Assembly: GCA_038236905.1 (NCBI GenBank)
Contig: JBBRZG010000171.1
Location: 1-7,206 of the forward strand
DNA from: UKL13-2 sp038236905
GTDB lineage: Bacteria > Pseudomonadota > Gammaproteobacteria > Burkholderiales > Usitatibacteraceae
Direction: 5' to 3'
Length of the DNA: 7,206 nt
The notes under the pieces are model-generated. The model worked only from the letters and a program-made list of their open reading frames with translations. It searched no databases and was not told the origin of the DNA. This document shows positions 1 to 5,727 of this stretch, piece after piece. How positions within the stretch are numbered: the stretch's first letter is position 1; the number at the start of each line of letters is the position of its first letter. The translations under genes were made by a program, and so were the position numbers.

Positions 1-2
1 GT

Positions 3-116
3 GATGCCGGCAAGCCCTCGCTGATTGAAATCAGAATCGATGCGGAAGCGATTTCGCCCAACACAACTCTCAGCGCGATCCGCGAAACGGCTAGGATGGC
101 GCAGCGCAAAGCTTAG
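3..116 (+). CDS. C-terminal fragment of a thiamine-diphosphate-dependent enzyme (acetolactate synthase-like)
   Basis: Only the last 37 codons are present, read in frame 3 and ending at TAG 114-116; the other two forward frames stop within the first 30 bases. The peptide begins DAGKPSLIEIRID and continues AEAISPNTTLSAIR. This matches the usual tail of acetolactate synthase-like thiamine-diphosphate enzymes, where a 'GKPxLIEIRxD' strand ends the pyrophosphate-binding domain and is followed by an 'I(S/T)P..TL..IR' helix. Such enzymes act on 2-keto acids in the cytoplasm. Neither the substrate nor the subfamily can be told from the tail, and no thiamine-binding residues are inside the window. The family call rests on motif memory. 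Confidence 0.6.
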   Translation, partial: DAGKPSLIEIRIDAEAISPNTTLSAIRETARMAQRKA

Positions 117-127
117 GTCTTTGCCTC

Positions 128-179
128 CCTCGAGATCTCATTGTGAGCCTGATTTTTAGATCGAGGAATGTGCTTTTTT
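128..179 (+). terminator. Possible terminator after the thiamine-diphosphate enzyme gene
   Basis: CCTCGA (128-133) plus TCT (136-138) can pair with AGATCGAGG (158-166), giving nine base pairs with a two-base bulge (134-135) and a 19-base loop. Six T follow at 174-179. The seven-base gap between stem and T-run and the large loop are not typical of a strong intrinsic terminator, so the call is tentative. It lies 12 bases after the stop codon, where a terminator would be expected. Confidence 0.35.
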
Positions 180-180
180 G

Positions 181-247
181 GCGGGACGAACAAGCCATCA
201 ATCGATCTCAAAGTCTTTTTAGATTGATCGCTTCGTCAATGACCCGC
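181..247. repeat. Interrupted inverted repeat with potential long stem-loop
   Basis: Three arm pairs are nested around one centre. GCGGG (181-185) pairs with CCCGC (243-247). GACGAA (185-190) pairs with TTCGTC (232-237), sharing G185 with the outer arm. ATCAATC (197-203) pairs with GATTGAT (222-228). The arms are separated by unpaired segments (238-242, 191-196, 229-231). The nesting makes a structured transcript or cruciform plausible. No T-run follows 247, so it does not look like an ordinary terminator. Confidence 0.45.
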
Positions 248-355
248 AAAGCTGTGTAATTAAACTGATAAGCCCGAATACTGGCGGGTATTTCAGAGCA
301 TTAATGGCCCAAGACGCTCGTCAATACTAGGCATTAAGGTTTTCTACCTATACAA

Positions 356-384
356 CTTGAAAAATCAAAGTTGCACCCCCATTT
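356..384 (+). promoter_or_regulatory. Sigma-32 (RpoH) heat-shock promoter of htpG
   Basis: CTTGAAA (356-362) and CCCCATTT (377-384) are separated by 14 bases. This matches the established proteobacterial RpoH consensus CTTGAAA-N(about 13-15)-CCCCATnT at every specified position. Transcription should start about seven bases after the -10 element, near 391, leaving a leader of about 57 bases before the htpG start at 448. htpG is a classic RpoH target, so sequence and context agree. Confidence 0.92.
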
Positions 385-447
385 TGGATCGGACAAAACA
401 ATTTTCGTAATTTCCCTTTTTTTTGTATCCGAGAGGACGCTATCACC

Positions 448-2349
448 ATGAACGCCACCGCAGAAATTTCTCCCAAAGAAACCCTTAATTTTCAGACCGA
501 AGTAAAGCAGCTCTTACAGCTGATGATCCATTCTTTGTATTCCAACAAAGAAATTTTCTTGCGTGAGTTGATTTCAAACGCGTCGGACGCGTGCGATAAA
601 TTGCGCTTCGAAGCGGTTACGGATGCAAGTTTGTATGGGGATGACTCGGATCTGAAAATTCGGATCAGCGCTGATGCGGTAGCGGGCATCATCACGATTT
701 CTGACAACGGTGTTGGCATGTCGCGCGATGAAGTGATTGCCAATATTGGCACGATTGCGAAATCGGGCACGAAGGAGTTTTTCTCGAAACTAACAGGCGA
801 TCAGAAAACGGATTCGCATCTGATTGGCCAGTTCGGTGTCGGCTTTTACTCGGCGTTTATTGTCGCGGACAAGGTGACGTTGACCACGCGTCGCGCGGGC
901 TCAACCGAGGCGGTGCGTTGGGAATCAGCGGGAGATGGCGAATTCACGCTGGAAGCGGTTGAGAAAAACACCCGCGGCACGGATGTGGTTTTGCACTTGA
1001 AGGATGATGCAAAAGAATTCCTTGAAGACTGGCAACTGAAATCGATCATCCGTAAGTATTCTGATCACATTCAGATGCCGATTGTCATGAAGAAAACGGA
1101 ATGGAATCAGGAAAAATCGGAGAACGTGGTTACCGATGAAGATGAAACGGTTAACCGTGCGAGCGCATTGTGGACGCGCCCAAAGAGTGATATCACCGAC
1201 GAGCAATACGAAGAGTTTTATAAGCATGTGTCCCATGATTGGGAAAAGCCGCTGGGCTGGACCCATGCGCGGGTCGAAGGCAAACAGGAATACACCGAGC
1301 TTTTATATGTGCCTGGCAAGGCTCCTTTTGATTTGTGGGATCGTGAACGTAAACATGGCGTAAAGCTTTACGTGCGTCGCGTTTTCATCATGGACGATGC
1401 CGAACAATTGCTGCCACGCTATCTGCGATTTGTAAAAGGCGTGGTCGATTCCAACGACCTGCCATTAAACGTCTCACGAGAAATCTTGCAGCAATCGAAA
1501 GATGTGGATGCAATCAAAAATGGTTGTGCGAAGAAAGTACTCGGACTGCTGGATGACCTCGCCGAAAACCACAAAGAAAAATACGCGACGTTTTGGAGCG
1601 CATTTGGCCGTGTGTTCAAGGAAGGGATCGGCGAAGACCACGCCAACAGGGATCGCATCGCTTCCCTCTGCCGTTTTGCCTCGACCCACGGCAGTGACGA
1701 CATGCAAAACGTTTCGCTGACTGAATATGTGTCGCGGATGAAGCACGGTCAGGAGAAAATTTATTACGTTACCGGCGATAGTTTTGGCGCGGCAAAAAAC
1801 AGTCCACATCTGGAAGTGTTCAAGAAGAAAGGTATCGAAGTTTTGCTGCTAACCGAGCCCGTCGATGAATGGTGGCTGGGACAGTTTGAGGAATTTGAAG
1901 GCAAGAAATTGGTCTCGGTCGCAAAGGGCGATTTGGACTTGGGCATCTTGGCTGATGAAACCGAAAAAGCCGAGCAGGCCAAAATCGCCGAGGAATTAAA
2001 GCCGCTGGTCGAGAAAATTAAAGCTGCCCTTGGCGACAAAGTCAAAGAAGTGCGCGTCACGGATCGCTTAACTGATTCGCCGGCGTGCTTGGTGGTTGAC
2101 GAGAACGCCGCATCCGGCAATCTCGAACGCATGCTGCGCGCGGCCGGTCAGAACGTGAACGCGGCAAAACCGATTTTGGAAATCAATCCCAGCCATCCGC
2201 TGATTGAGAAATTAAAAGCCGGTGTGAGCGACGAAACGTTTGGCGATTGGAGTAATTTGCTATTCGAGCAATCGCTATTGGCTGAAGGCGGTCAATTGGA
2301 AGACCCGGCGGGATTTGTGAAACGTCTGAATCATCTGATGTTGAAGTAA
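448..2349 (+). CDS. htpG: Molecular chaperone HtpG (bacterial Hsp90)
   Basis: HtpG is a cytoplasmic, dimeric, ATP-dependent chaperone that remodels client proteins with the DnaK system. The 633-residue product is close to the usual 620-640. The N-terminal GHKL ATPase domain (about 12-230) shows the catalytic Glu40 and Asn44 in the RELISNASDACDKLR block, the nucleotide-binding SDNGVGM motif (85-91) and the lid-side GQFGVGFYS motif (127-135). The middle domain (about 240-510) carries the SREIL motif with Arg344, which contacts the ATP gamma-phosphate. The C-terminal dimerisation domain follows to the end; as in other bacterial HtpG proteins there is no MEEVD tail. The ATG at 448 is preceded by AGAGGA ten bases upstream. 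A sigma-32 promoter lies at 356-384 and a hairpin follows the stop, so the gene looks like a single heat-inducible unit. Confidence 0.98.
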   Translation: MNATAEISPKETLNFQTEVKQLLQLMIHSLYSNKEIFLRELISNASDACDKLRFEAVTDASLYGDDSDLKIRISADAVAGIITISDNGVGMSRDEVIANIGTIAKSGTKEFFSKLTGDQKTDSHLIGQFGVGFYSAFIVADKVTLTTRRAGSTEAVRWESAGDGEFTLEAVEKNTRGTDVVLHLKDDAKEFLEDWQLKSIIRKYSDHIQMPIVMKKTEWNQEKSENVVTDEDETVNRASALWTRPKSDITDEQYEEFYKHVSHDWEKPLGWTHARVEGKQEYTELLYVPGKAPFDLWDRERKHGVKLYVRRVFIMDDAEQLLPRYLRFVKGVVDSNDLPLNVSREILQQSKDVDAIKNGCAKKVLGLLDDLAENHKEKYATFWSAFGRVFKEGIGEDHANRDRIASLCRFASTHGSDDMQNVSLTEYVSRMKHGQEKIYYVTGDSFGAAKNSPHLEVFKKKGIEVLLLTEPVDEWWLGQFEEFEGKKLVSVAKGDLDLGILADETEKAEQAKIAEELKPLVEKIKAALGDKVKEVRVTDRLTDSPACLVVDENAASGNLERMLRAAGQNVNAAKPILEINPSHPLIEKLKAGVSDETFGDWSNLLFEQSLLAEGGQLEDPAGFVKRLNHLMLK

Positions 2350-2358
2350 CGGTTTTAA

Positions 2359-2400
2359 CCTTCCCGGGTGGCAGATAGCCGCCGGGGAAGGCGTTTATTT
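2359..2400 (+). terminator. Hairpin terminator downstream of htpG
   Basis: CCTTCCC (2359-2365) pairs with GGGGAAGG (2384-2391) over seven base pairs. After one G-G mismatch (2366/2384) the stem continues with 2367-2372 against 2378-2383, including one G-T wobble, closing on an AGATA loop (2373-2377). The sequence after it, CGTTTATTT, is only moderately T-rich. The hairpin lies 9 bases after the htpG stop and 17 bases before the end of the convergent gene; on the minus strand no T-run follows it. Confidence 0.65.
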
Positions 2401-2407
2401 GGAACGT

Positions 2408-2992
2408 CTAGCCAAAGGGCTGCACGCCAATCCAGCGAACATGCAGATAAAGTGCAAATGCAGCCCATGCGCCGATACCCAACACTATCGCCGTTAAATC
2501 TCGCGCTGCACCGACCGCGACATAGCCCGTGCCTAAAGCGCGATCACGTTGACGCGCGGCGCGAAAACTGAACACCGCCCAAAGCAAAAATGCGCCGAAC
2601 AAAATCACATCGTGCAGCTGCCCGTTAGCCAGCAAATGTGCGAATGCCCACAGTTTTACGCCCAGCACCATCGGGTGTTTTAGTCTTGCTTTGATGTGTG
2701 TGCCGGGAATTTGTGAGGCAAATATCAAAACAAATGCCGGGAGAGTCAGCAGTGCCGCGAGATGCCTTGTCCAGCGCGGTGATTCCCATAAAATCACAGG
2801 GGCGTCCCGCGCAATGCCAAAGCCGTAAATAATCATTATGAAGCCGAGCAATGAGATGACTGCGTATAGTCCCTTCCAACCATTGGTTCCGAGTTTTCCG
2901 ATGAGCTGGGTGCGTGTGCCTTCGGCAAAAATCCGCACCGAATGCATACCGAGAAATAAAAGTAGGCCGACAACTAGTACGAGTAGATTCAT
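2408..2992 (-). CDS. NnrU-family integral membrane protein
   Basis: The 194-residue product belongs to the NnrU family. Members were first named in denitrifying alphaproteobacteria for an effect on nitric oxide metabolism, and the family is related to plant 15-cis-zeta-carotene isomerase (Z-ISO), a haem b protein. Visible family motifs are an N-terminal GLLLFLGMHSVRI segment, WTRHLAALL, the HPMVLGVKLWAFAHLLANG block (106-124) and the C-terminal WIGVQPFG. About six hydrophobic segments (roughly 1-18, 38-60, 77-94, 106-123, 126-143, 167-187) place it in the inner membrane. I chose the ATG at 2992 because the family begins directly at the first membrane segment. The frame stays open upstream to 3145, but that extension is Arg/Cys-rich and unlike the family. 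No good Shine-Dalgarno sequence precedes 2992. No nitrogen-oxide or carotenoid genes are nearby, so its role here is unknown. Confidence 0.9.
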   Translation of the reverse strand: MNLLVLVVGLLLFLGMHSVRIFAEGTRTQLIGKLGTNGWKGLYAVISLLGFIMIIYGFGIARDAPVILWESPRWTRHLAALLTLPAFVLIFASQIPGTHIKARLKHPMVLGVKLWAFAHLLANGQLHDVILFGAFLLWAVFSFRAARQRDRALGTGYVAVGAARDLTAIVLGIGAWAAFALYLHVRWIGVQPFG

Positions 2993-3305
2993 GAATGTTT
3001 TGAAGGATAGATTGAGAGAGCTGTCGAATGACTTTTCTGCAACACAGCGCGATGCTTGGCGTGCAGTAACAGTCGGGGGATTGTAACAAGCGCAGGCACG
3101 ACGAGCAACGCGGCGGCGGCGGAGGATCTTTCGAACATGGTTCAAACTTCTCGGAACGGTGTTGTGATCGTGCCATTGTCAAGTCATCCCTGCACGACAC
3201 CACGCTTCAATCGGTACCGACAACTAACCGGCAAAATTTACGTCGAAACCGTTCTTGCAAACTTCGTAATATCAATCCCGCATTCTCTCTCGAAAGGCAG
3301 TTTCA
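2993..3305. other. Intergenic region between divergent NnrU-family and SDR genes
   Basis: This 313-bp gap must carry the promoters of both flanking genes. I see one weak sigma-70-like candidate for the minus strand (3080-3108), a short GAAC-ATG-GTTC inverted repeat (3133-3143), and a ribosome binding site AAAGG (3293-3297) eight bases before the SDR start. Small open frames cross it on both strands but lack convincing starts, ribosome binding sites or recognisable protein character. I see no RNA gene or repeat of note. Confidence 0.6.
3080..3108 (-). promoter_or_regulatory. Weak candidate sigma-70 promoter for the NnrU-family gene
   Basis: Read on the minus strand, TTGCTC (3108-3103) and TACAAT (3085-3080) are separated by exactly 17 bases. 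The -10 element matches five of six consensus positions, but the -35 matches only three. The position, about 90-115 bases upstream of the ATG at 2992, is plausible. A match this weak could arise by chance. Confidence 0.25.
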
Positions 3306-4031
3306 ATGGATCGCATTATCATCGTAGGCGGCAGTAGTGCCATTGGTCGTAGCATCGCGGAACGTGCCGCCAAGCGTGGTGTGCAGCCGTTTTTGATCGG
3401 GCGTAATGAAGACAAGTTAAAGGAAATTGCCGTGGCTACCGGTGGTTTATTCGCCATTGCGGATGTGATGGACGAGACGGCACTCGCGACGGCGATGAAG
3501 ACAGCGGTTGCAGACGCCACGGTCACAGGGTTGGTCTATTGTGTGGGCTCGATTGACCTGAAGCCGTTGCGCAGTCTGACCGGCGATGCCATGGTTACCG
3601 CTTTCCGTCTCAACGCGGTCGCCCCGGCGATTGCGGTACGTGAAGCGGCAGCGGCGTTGAAAGCCGCGCAAGGTGCCGTTGTTTTATTTTCCACGGTCGC
3701 GGTCGCACAGGGCTTTGCCAGTCACACCATCGTCTCCGCTGCCAAAGGTGCAGTAGAGGGCCTGACGCGTGCCCTGGCAGCTGATTTGGCACCTCAGGTG
3801 CGCGTGAATTGCATTGCGCCCAGCCTGACCGATACCCCGCTGGCGGCGGAGTTAACCTCCAACACTGCGATGGCCGATGCCATCGCCGCCATGCACGCCA
3901 TCCCGCGATTGGGTCGAGCCGCCGATCACGGCGCGCTGGCTGATTTTTTGTTGTCGCCCGACGCTGGCTGGATCACCGGCCAAGTCATTGCAGTAGATGG
4001 TGGGCGGTCGCGGGTGCGGACCAAGGGGTAG
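3306..4031 (+). CDS. Short-chain dehydrogenase/reductase-like protein lacking the catalytic tyrosine
   Basis: The 241-residue product has the length and fold signature of a classical SDR (Rossmann-fold NAD(P)-dependent oxidoreductase, cytoplasmic). The nucleotide-binding glycine motif is GGSSAIG (8-14) after the first strand DRIIIVG. A basic GRNEDKL follows the second strand (32-38), which suggests NADP(H). The structural Asn is in FRLNAVAP (Asn103), and Ser129 in LFSTVAV is in the catalytic serine region. The expected YxxxK motif reads VSAAK (143-147): Lys147 is kept but the tyrosine position is valine (codon 3732-3734, gtc). The sequence continues normally through RVNCIAPSLTDTPLA (166-180) and ends with the usual ITGQVIAVDGG. 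The ATG at 3306 has AAAGG eight bases upstream. It diverges from the NnrU-family gene. Either it uses atypical chemistry or it binds nucleotide without classical reductase activity; the substrate is unknown. Confidence 0.87.
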   Translation: MDRIIIVGGSSAIGRSIAERAAKRGVQPFLIGRNEDKLKEIAVATGGLFAIADVMDETALATAMKTAVADATVTGLVYCVGSIDLKPLRSLTGDAMVTAFRLNAVAPAIAVREAAAALKAAQGAVVLFSTVAVAQGFASHTIVSAAKGAVEGLTRALAADLAPQVRVNCIAPSLTDTPLAAELTSNTAMADAIAAMHAIPRLGRAADHGALADFLLSPDAGWITGQVIAVDGGRSRVRTKG

Positions 4032-4118
4032 CAATGTTCGTGGGTTGAAGCAGTCAGCTAAGCGCGGGTAGAGACGCCCGCATTTAACCTGCAATAAATA
4101 AACACAGTGCGGACAGGT

Positions 4119-4151
4119 ACAAACAAAAGCACAAAGCCCAAGTGCGTTTGT
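4119..4151. repeat. Stem-loop in the 3' region of the SDR-like gene
   Basis: ACAAAC (4119-4124) pairs with GTTTGT (4146-4151), and GCAC (4129-4132) pairs with GTGC (4142-4145), with four A unpaired on the left side (4125-4128) and a nine-base loop. It lies about 90 bases after the SDR stop codon and 19 bases before the strong terminator. It could be part of a 3' untranslated region or of a small RNA ending at that terminator. No promoter is evident. Confidence 0.35.
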
Positions 4152-4169
4152 AAATTTGGCTTGTTGAAT

Positions 4170-4198
4170 AGAAAAACCCCGCATTGCGGGGTTTTTCT
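4170..4198. terminator. Strong bidirectional intrinsic terminator
   Basis: A perfect 13-bp stem (4170-4182 with 4186-4198) closes on a three-base ATT loop. The core is CCCCGC/GCGGGG, flanked by five A on the left and five T on the right, so each strand ends in a U-rich run. It lies between the convergent SDR-like gene (plus) and the small secreted protein gene (minus) and can serve both. Confidence 0.95.
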
Positions 4199-4219
4199 TT
4201 GCGGAAGAATGACCAGGAA

Positions 4220-4474
4220 TTATTTCGGTTCTTTCTTCATCATTACGTCTTTGACGCAAGCTTTCATGTCATCGCCTTTTTTGTCTTTGCAGACTTCAAT
4301 CGCGGCATTTTTAGCTTCGCAGTAGGCTTTTTTATCAGAGCTTTCTTCCTTGCTGCAATCGGCCATCTTTTGTCCATCCGCCGCTTGAGGAGGTGTCATT
4401 GATGCTTGTGCAAATGCCAAAGTTGAAGATGCGGCAATAGCAATGCCAGTGATGAGTGAGAGATAGTTTTTCAT
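4220..4474 (-). CDS. Small secreted protein with four cysteines, function unknown
   Basis: The 84-residue product starts with a typical Sec signal peptide: positively charged MKNY, a hydrophobic stretch LSLITGIAIAASSTLAF, then a likely signal peptidase I cut after AFA (residue 22) or AQA (residue 24). The predicted mature protein is about 60 residues, hydrophilic and Lys/Asp/Glu/Met-rich. It has four cysteines at 40, 52, 62 and 73 (spacing C-x11-C-x9-C-x10-C), which could form two disulfides or bind metal in the periplasm. The start is well supported: AGGAG (complement of 4482-4486) lies seven bases before the ATG at 4474. The gene ends 22 bases from the shared terminator at 4170-4198. It lies 131 bp downstream of queG on the same strand and may have its own promoter, which I could not identify. 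The segment around KGDDMKACVKDVM faintly recalls PsiF-type repeats, but not enough for assignment. Confidence 0.82.
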   Translation of the reverse strand: MKNYLSLITGIAIAASSTLAFAQASMTPPQAADGQKMADCSKEESSDKKAYCEAKNAAIEVCKDKKGDDMKACVKDVMMKKEPK

Positions 4475-4605
4475 GAAAATACTCCTGTAAAAATGACTTC
4501 CAATTGAAGCCCGAATACAGCTTACCTTCAGAATTTCGCGTATTTTTCAACGTCGCCGATCCACGACGCAGAGCATTTTTATTTCATCGGCCGCCTCGCA
4601 ACGAA

Positions 4606-5697
4606 TTAGCGCGGCGCCTGTCTGAGCGCCCACTCAATATGTTCGCGCACCATCAAGCCCGATGATTCCAAACGCTGATTGAGTGCGGATTGAATGACCA
4701 TTTTGTTCGCGACAGACAGTTTCACATCGGCAAGCGCATTGCCCATTGCCACCGCAATATTGCGACTCCATGCCTGGTAGCCGATACGCCGGATTGCACT
4801 GCCTTCCATGCGTTCATTGAACTGCTGCTCTGTCCAGCCGAATAACTCAATAAGCGTGACGTCATCAAGCTGATGACGGATATTGAAATCAATTTCAGTG
4901 GCGAGCTTCGCGTATTTATTCCACGGACAAACCAACTGGCAATCATCACAGCCGTAAATCCGATTGCCGACGGCTTGTCGAAACTCTTCCGGGATCGCAC
5001 CTTTATTTTCAATCGTGAGATACGAAATACAGCGACGCGCATCGAGTTGATACGGGGCCGTAATGGCGCGGGTGGGGCATATCTCGATACACTTGCTGCA
5101 GGTGCCGCAGTGTTCGCTGGTGGGGCCGTCCGCGATCAGCGGCAAATTGGTAAATATCTCGCCCAAAAAAAACATTGAGCCTGCTTCGCGCGACAGTAGC
5201 AGCGTATGCTTGCCGCGCCAGCCTAGGCCTGCTTTGCGCGCGAAGGCGACTTCCATAACTGGTGCTGAGTCTGTAAAAACGCGATATGAGAAATCATCCA
5301 CTTGCGCGGTGATTTTATCGGCAAGCATTTGCAATTTATGCCGCATCACTTTGTGATAATCGCGGCCGAGGGTATAGCGCGAAATAAAGCCAGCGTTTGC
5401 ATCTTCAAGCACGCTCCAGCTTTCTTTCGCATCCGGCGCGACATAATTCAGCCTGACCGATATGACCCGCACGGTGCCCGGCACCAGTTCAGCGGGTCGG
5501 CTGCGCTTAACGCCGTGACGCGCCATATAATCCATGTCGCCGTGGCGTCCAAGTTCTAGCCACTGCTGCAAATATTTTTCTTCAATAGCCAGATCGGTAT
5601 CGCTAATGCCGACTTCATCGAATCCCAGTTCGCGGCCCCATGCTTTAACCTGCCGAGAAAGCTCGGCAAAATCGGCTGTCGAAATATTCAAATTCAT
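4606..5697 (-). CDS. queG: Epoxyqueuosine reductase QueG
   Basis: QueG is a cytoplasmic cobalamin- and iron-sulfur-dependent enzyme that reduces epoxyqueuosine to queuosine at position 34 of tRNAs reading Asn, Asp, His and Tyr codons. The 363-residue product covers the N-terminal family domain (about 10-190), including FTDSAPVMEVAFARKAGLGW, where Asp143 corresponds to the catalytic aspartate. Two 4Fe-4S motifs follow: CGTCSKCIEICP (Cys197, 200, 203, 207) and CDDCQLVCPWN (Cys250, 253, 257), with Cys223 in RRCISYLTIE as the remaining ligand. A helical C-terminal domain with WSRNIAVAMGN follows, as in full-length QueG. The ATG at 5697 fits the family N-terminus, but no clear Shine-Dalgarno sequence precedes it. 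The gene is divergent from tsaE with only 30 bp between ATG codons (12 bp if tsaE starts at GTG 5710). Confidence 0.97.
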   Translation of the reverse strand: MNLNISTADFAELSRQVKAWGRELGFDEVGISDTDLAIEEKYLQQWLELGRHGDMDYMARHGVKRSRPAELVPGTVRVISVRLNYVAPDAKESWSVLEDANAGFISRYTLGRDYHKVMRHKLQMLADKITAQVDDFSYRVFTDSAPVMEVAFARKAGLGWRGKHTLLLSREAGSMFFLGEIFTNLPLIADGPTSEHCGTCSKCIEICPTRAITAPYQLDARRCISYLTIENKGAIPEEFRQAVGNRIYGCDDCQLVCPWNKYAKLATEIDFNIRHQLDDVTLIELFGWTEQQFNERMEGSAIRRIGYQAWSRNIAVAMGNALADVKLSVANKMVIQSALNQRLESSGLMVREHIEWALRQAPR

Positions 5698-5727
5698 GAA
5701 GCAAGTTTAGTGGACAAATGGCGGCCT

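Larger units (their letters stand above)
117..447. other. Intergenic region upstream of htpG
   Basis: This 331-bp gap has no credible coding sequence on either strand. From left to right it holds an imperfect hairpin followed after seven bases by six T (128-179), a larger interrupted inverted repeat (181-247), a stretch of about 100 bases with only short self-complementary segments, the heat-shock promoter (356-384), and a 5' leader of roughly 57 bases with a run of eight T before the htpG ribosome binding site (AGAGGA, 432-437). Confidence 0.7.

Noticed and set aside
1474..1809. Minus-strand open frames inside htpG, such as this 111-codon one
   Set aside because: Antisense frames in a highly conserved coding gene; no independent start signals or recognisable products.
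2993..3145. N-terminal extension of 51 residues on the NnrU-family protein
   Set aside because: The extension is Arg/Cys-rich, starts at TTG without a ribosome binding site, and precedes the point where NnrU proteins normally begin with their first membrane segment.
2625..3203. 192-codon minus-strand open frame
   Set aside because: It overlaps the NnrU-family gene in another frame and its product has no domain-like or membrane character; it is a shadow.
3267..3272. TAATAT as a -10 element for the SDR-like gene
   Set aside because: No -35-like sequence lies 16-18 bases upstream; TTGCAA at 3255 is too close.
3056..3337. 93-codon plus-strand open frame running into the SDR-like gene start
   Set aside because: No ribosome binding site, Ser/Arg-rich composition without recognisable motifs, and it overlaps the well-supported start at 3306.
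4064..4081. GCGGG/CCCGC hairpin as a terminator for the SDR-like gene
   Set aside because: Only five base pairs with an eight-base loop and no T-run; the perfect hairpin at 4170-4198 is far more convincing.
4555..4591. GCCGAT/ATCGGC inverted repeat after queG as a terminator
   Set aside because: Six base pairs around a 25-base loop and no U-rich tail on the minus strand.
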